Of a stretch of 64,000 nt of DNA, positions 61,660-64,000 are shown piece by piece. The notes beneath the pieces are model-generated. The model did no database searches and was not told where the DNA came from. It saw only the letters and a program-made list of their open reading frames with translations. The translations under genes and the position numbers were made by a program. Source of the stretch: Bacteroidota bacterium (GTDB lineage Bacteria > Bacteroidota > Ignavibacteria > Kapaibacteriales > NICIL-2); the NCBI GenBank assembly GCA_019695345.1, contig JAIBAE010000008.1, positions 36,199 through 100,198 of the forward strand, given 5' to 3'. The number at the start of each line of letters is the position of its first letter. Position 1 is the stretch's first letter.

Positions 61660-63948
61660 ATGATCGCACGAACTCCGGCTTCGATAGAGCAACATATTAC
61701 CGCAGCAGCTATTGCATTATGCGGCGACGGTGCAACCGATTCTGTGTTGCATCATGCACTTGCTTTGTTGTTACTGAAACGGTTTGACAGATTACCGCCG
61801 CATCAGCAATCGCTTACCACTATTGCCCGTAACTTAAACAACGCATTACTTGCGTTAGAGCGCACAGATACGCGCCTTGCAGGACTTTCGGCGTTTATTG
61901 ATTTCCGTACAAATACCAACGGCGAGGAAATTCAACCTAAGCAGTTACGTTCTGCCGTTGCATACTTTAGCGATGTTTATGTTGCCGACGGTTATTGTGT
62001 TGCCAAAGCTGCCGAACAATTCTTGCAACGCAACACACGCAATGCGCAACTTCCACTCAACGCCGAAAAAGTTATAGCACGGTTACTTGATGTGTACAAC
62101 GGGTACTCAGTGCTTGATATGAATCCGCATGTATCGCTACGGTTAGCCGAAGTATTAGAAAGTACAAGCCATCAGGCATTTTCTACCGGCGATGCTAACA
62201 TACAGTTGTTTGCTGTTAATGGTAATGCATACAACCGCACTCTTGCAACTATGATGAGTGTTCTGAACAACAGTGCTATTACATGGGTTCAACCGGATGA
62301 GGTAAATACCATTGCCGAAAATGCCACAATGTACGACCGCATTTTGCACGATTGCACCGATACGCTTTCTATTCGTGCCGTTGCAAGTATGCTTAGCGAA
62401 CGTGGTGCCGCTGTATTAACCGCAGGCGAAGAAGCTATTACTGCAAACAATAAACAAGAATTACAATGGGCGTTAGAAAATGATATTCTGGAATGTGTGG
62501 TACGCATTGCCGGAGTGCAACAACAAATCGAGCCGCTATACTTGTTGGTGCTACGTATTAACAAACCATTACATACCCGCCAGCGCGTGTTGTTTATTAA
62601 TGATGAATCGGAAGTAACGCATGGCAACGCACGGTTGATTGATGAGGAAAGTATTGAGCAAATTCTTGGCGCGCGTGAGTTGTTTATAACACAAGGAACA
62701 TACTGCGCTGTTGTGCCACGGAATAAACTTACATCGCAGGATTTCTTTCCCGAACCACGTACCTACACCGAGCCAAAACGTAAAACCGATGTACAGTCGC
62801 CATCGTTGTTTGGTGGTATACCTCACGAAGAGTTTACGTTGTTGTGTAATACCCTGGACCAACATGGCGTTGATGTACGCAGTTACTTTGTGGATTCCTT
62901 AAACGGGTTTATTGATTTTGCTCCGGCGTTTGTTAGTAAATCGCTGATACGTGTAGCCATTGCATCTGCACCAACACTAAAAAATCAGGAAACGCGCATG
63001 CACTATACGTTTGCGCACTGGTGGTACCGCAACGAACCATTTATAACGGGGCTACCTGTAACGCGCCACGAAGTAGAAGCATCGTTTACCGAGGCACTTG
63101 CCGGAGTTGGGTTGTTAGACGCTCCTGCTGTTAAAGCTGTGTTTGCACGCTGGTGGAATGCTGTTAGTAACGATGTGTACGTAATGCACTCCTGCGGCGC
63201 AACAGAATTGGTAGAGTCATGGCTTGGTAAAATAGAAATTAAAGCTTCGGCAGAAGGTAACCGCTTCTGGCAACATCTAACCGATGAAGAAGAATACTTA
63301 CTGCAACATCTGGCTCCGGCGGTATTACGCAGGGTGCGCACAAGCACAACAACACTTGGAGAGATAGAAGCACTAAAAAGTACGGTACAGTTTAACGGGG
63401 CAGAACGCGTAGTAGAATCCATGCGCCGCCGCCGCGAAGAACAACTTGCAAGCGAAGTACACGATGCCGATGTACAAGCAGAAGTAATTAGCAAACGTAT
63501 TACCGAACTACAACGTTTTGTTGCAGAGCAAAAACAACGCATTGCAGAACTTCACAAAGATGCAAAAGACCGCCAAACACTGCACGACAGCAAAGAACTG
63601 TTTGATAGCACGGTAACATTACAAGATGAATTGGGCAACATCATTGCGGCACTTGTTCCGGCACAAAGCGAGTTACGCATGTTAGAGCAAGCCATGAAAC
63701 CATACTCCGATTTACAAGCGCGCATAGAACACGAACGCACATACATCGAGCGCATTACCAATCAGGTACCGCAGGCATTCTCCATTGCACGCAAAGCACT
63801 TTCAACCGAGCTTGCAACAACATTAGCACTCGATATCCTCCGCGAAAAACTAACCGTGTGCATCGAATCCCGCTTAACCATAAACCGCGAACGCATCATC
63901 ACCAAATTAGAACAATGGTGGGATGATTACGCAAGCCACCGCACATAA
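61660..63948 (+). CDS. HsdM-like protein (type I N6-adenine methyltransferase homologue) with degenerate catalytic motifs
   Basis: A 762-residue protein that follows the domain order of large HsdM subunits. N-terminal helices (residues 1-145, with HALALLLLKRFD like the HsdM_N LKRLSD box) lead to a Rossmann-like core (about 146-365), a middle helical region (DVYVMHSCGATELV recalls HsdM DDVYLI), a coiled coil (about 575-700) and the closing ITKLEQWWDDYA typical of HsdM. The SAM motif DPxCGSGG reads DMNPHVSL (residues 153-160), and NPPF/Y reads HDCT (230-233). Methyltransferase activity is therefore unlikely. No HsdS or HsdR is within the window downstream. Confidence 0.7.
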   Translation: MIARTPASIEQHITAAAIALCGDGATDSVLHHALALLLLKRFDRLPPHQQSLTTIARNLNNALLALERTDTRLAGLSAFIDFRTNTNGEEIQPKQLRSAVAYFSDVYVADGYCVAKAAEQFLQRNTRNAQLPLNAEKVIARLLDVYNGYSVLDMNPHVSLRLAEVLESTSHQAFSTGDANIQLFAVNGNAYNRTLATMMSVLNNSAITWVQPDEVNTIAENATMYDRILHDCTDTLSIRAVASMLSERGAAVLTAGEEAITANNKQELQWALENDILECVVRIAGVQQQIEPLYLLVLRINKPLHTRQRVLFINDESEVTHGNARLIDEESIEQILGARELFITQGTYCAVVPRNKLTSQDFFPEPRTYTEPKRKTDVQSPSLFGGIPHEEFTLLCNTLDQHGVDVRSYFVDSLNGFIDFAPAFVSKSLIRVAIASAPTLKNQETRMHYTFAHWWYRNEPFITGLPVTRHEVEASFTEALAGVGLLDAPAVKAVFARWWNAVSNDVYVMHSCGATELVESWLGKIEIKASAEGNRFWQHLTDEEEYLLQHLAPAVLRRVRTSTTTLGEIEALKSTVQFNGAERVVESMRRRREEQLASEVHDADVQAEVISKRITELQRFVAEQKQRIAELHKDAKDRQTLHDSKELFDSTVTLQDELGNIIAALVPAQSELRMLEQAMKPYSDLQARIEHERTYIERITNQVPQAFSIARKALSTELATTLALDILREKLTVCIESRLTINRERIITKLEQWWDDYASHRT

Positions 63949-63989
63949 ATACATAAGAAACAACACGAGCCGTCGGTAAATTAAGTTGT

Positions 63990-64000
63990 TGCTATCGCAT
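63990..64000 (+). repeat. Element A, start of a further copy cut by the window edge (copy 22)
   Basis: TGCTATCGCAT after TTGT, 41 bases past the stop of the HsdM-like gene. Confidence 0.55.

Noticed and set aside
1..64000. tRNA or rRNA genes
   Set aside because: I read the spacers for TΨC-like GGTTCRANTCC and acceptor pairing. The GGTTCGCACC phrases belong to element B and do not form a cloverleaf.

Overview
The window reads as a chromosomal segment of a free-living, flagellated, Gram-negative bacterium of the wider Bacteroidota/Chlorobi lineage, most like Kapabacteria or Ignavibacteria. This placement is an inference from gene content. Several large secreted proteins end in type IX secretion (T9SS) C-terminal sorting domains, a T9SS plug protein (DUF5103) is present, and TAnnTTTG promoter-like motifs precede several genes. 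The same window also encodes flagellar hook proteins, which is rare in gliding Bacteroidota. No transposase, integrase, tRNA, rRNA or transcription regulator was seen.

Layout. 1-5.9 kb: an MlaE-type lipid-transport permease, a glycosyltransferase, a DUF6886 protein, a moaD-moeB-moaE molybdopterin operon and an AAA ATPase. 6-9.5 kb: a lipoprotein metalloprotease, a DUF1569 protein and a pentapeptide-repeat protein. 9.8-19.1 kb (minus strand): flagellar genes in the order fliJ, motE-like, an enormous fliK (1732 codons), flgD, a TIGR02530 flagellar operon protein and flgE. 19.5-25.9 kb: comM, a visibly AT-richer two-gene island bordered by cassette-like sequences, and murG. 26-36.7 kb: nuoA-nuoB with a terminator, a vanadium-haloperoxidase-like lipoprotein with altered catalytic residues, T9SS cargo proteins, ispD and uppP. 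36.7-44.8 kb: a TatD nuclease fused in frame to an outer-membrane barrel protein, upp, a LOG-family protein, ctpA, an outer-membrane protein, the T9SS plug and an SDR protein. 44.8-54.7 kb: a repeat-rich spacer, HNH endonuclease, cupin, glmM, a tandem repeat, dcuC, FAD oxidoreductase, alpha/beta hydrolase, GNAT and a helical-domain/rifampin ADP-ribosyltransferase fusion. 54.8-64 kb: a BNR-repeat T9SS protein, a DUF3298 protein, trmB, a fasciclin lipoprotein, two small proteins and a degenerate HsdM-like protein that has lost the methyltransferase motifs.

The strongest unexplained signal is between the genes. A repeat family, here called element A, occurs at 22 places. Its end reads TGCTATCGC..CCGCACC and it usually sits within about 20 bases of a stop codon. 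Six copies are complete inverted-repeat elements of 136-261 bp and the rest are single arms. A second family, element B (about 72 bp, 10 copies plus a fragment), a 141-bp tandem repeat, and a repeat-only stretch at 44.8-45.6 kb account for most of the remaining spacer DNA. Other leads are the catalytically degenerate HsdM homologue, the TatD/outer-membrane fusion with an internal start, the giant FliK and the cassette-like island.
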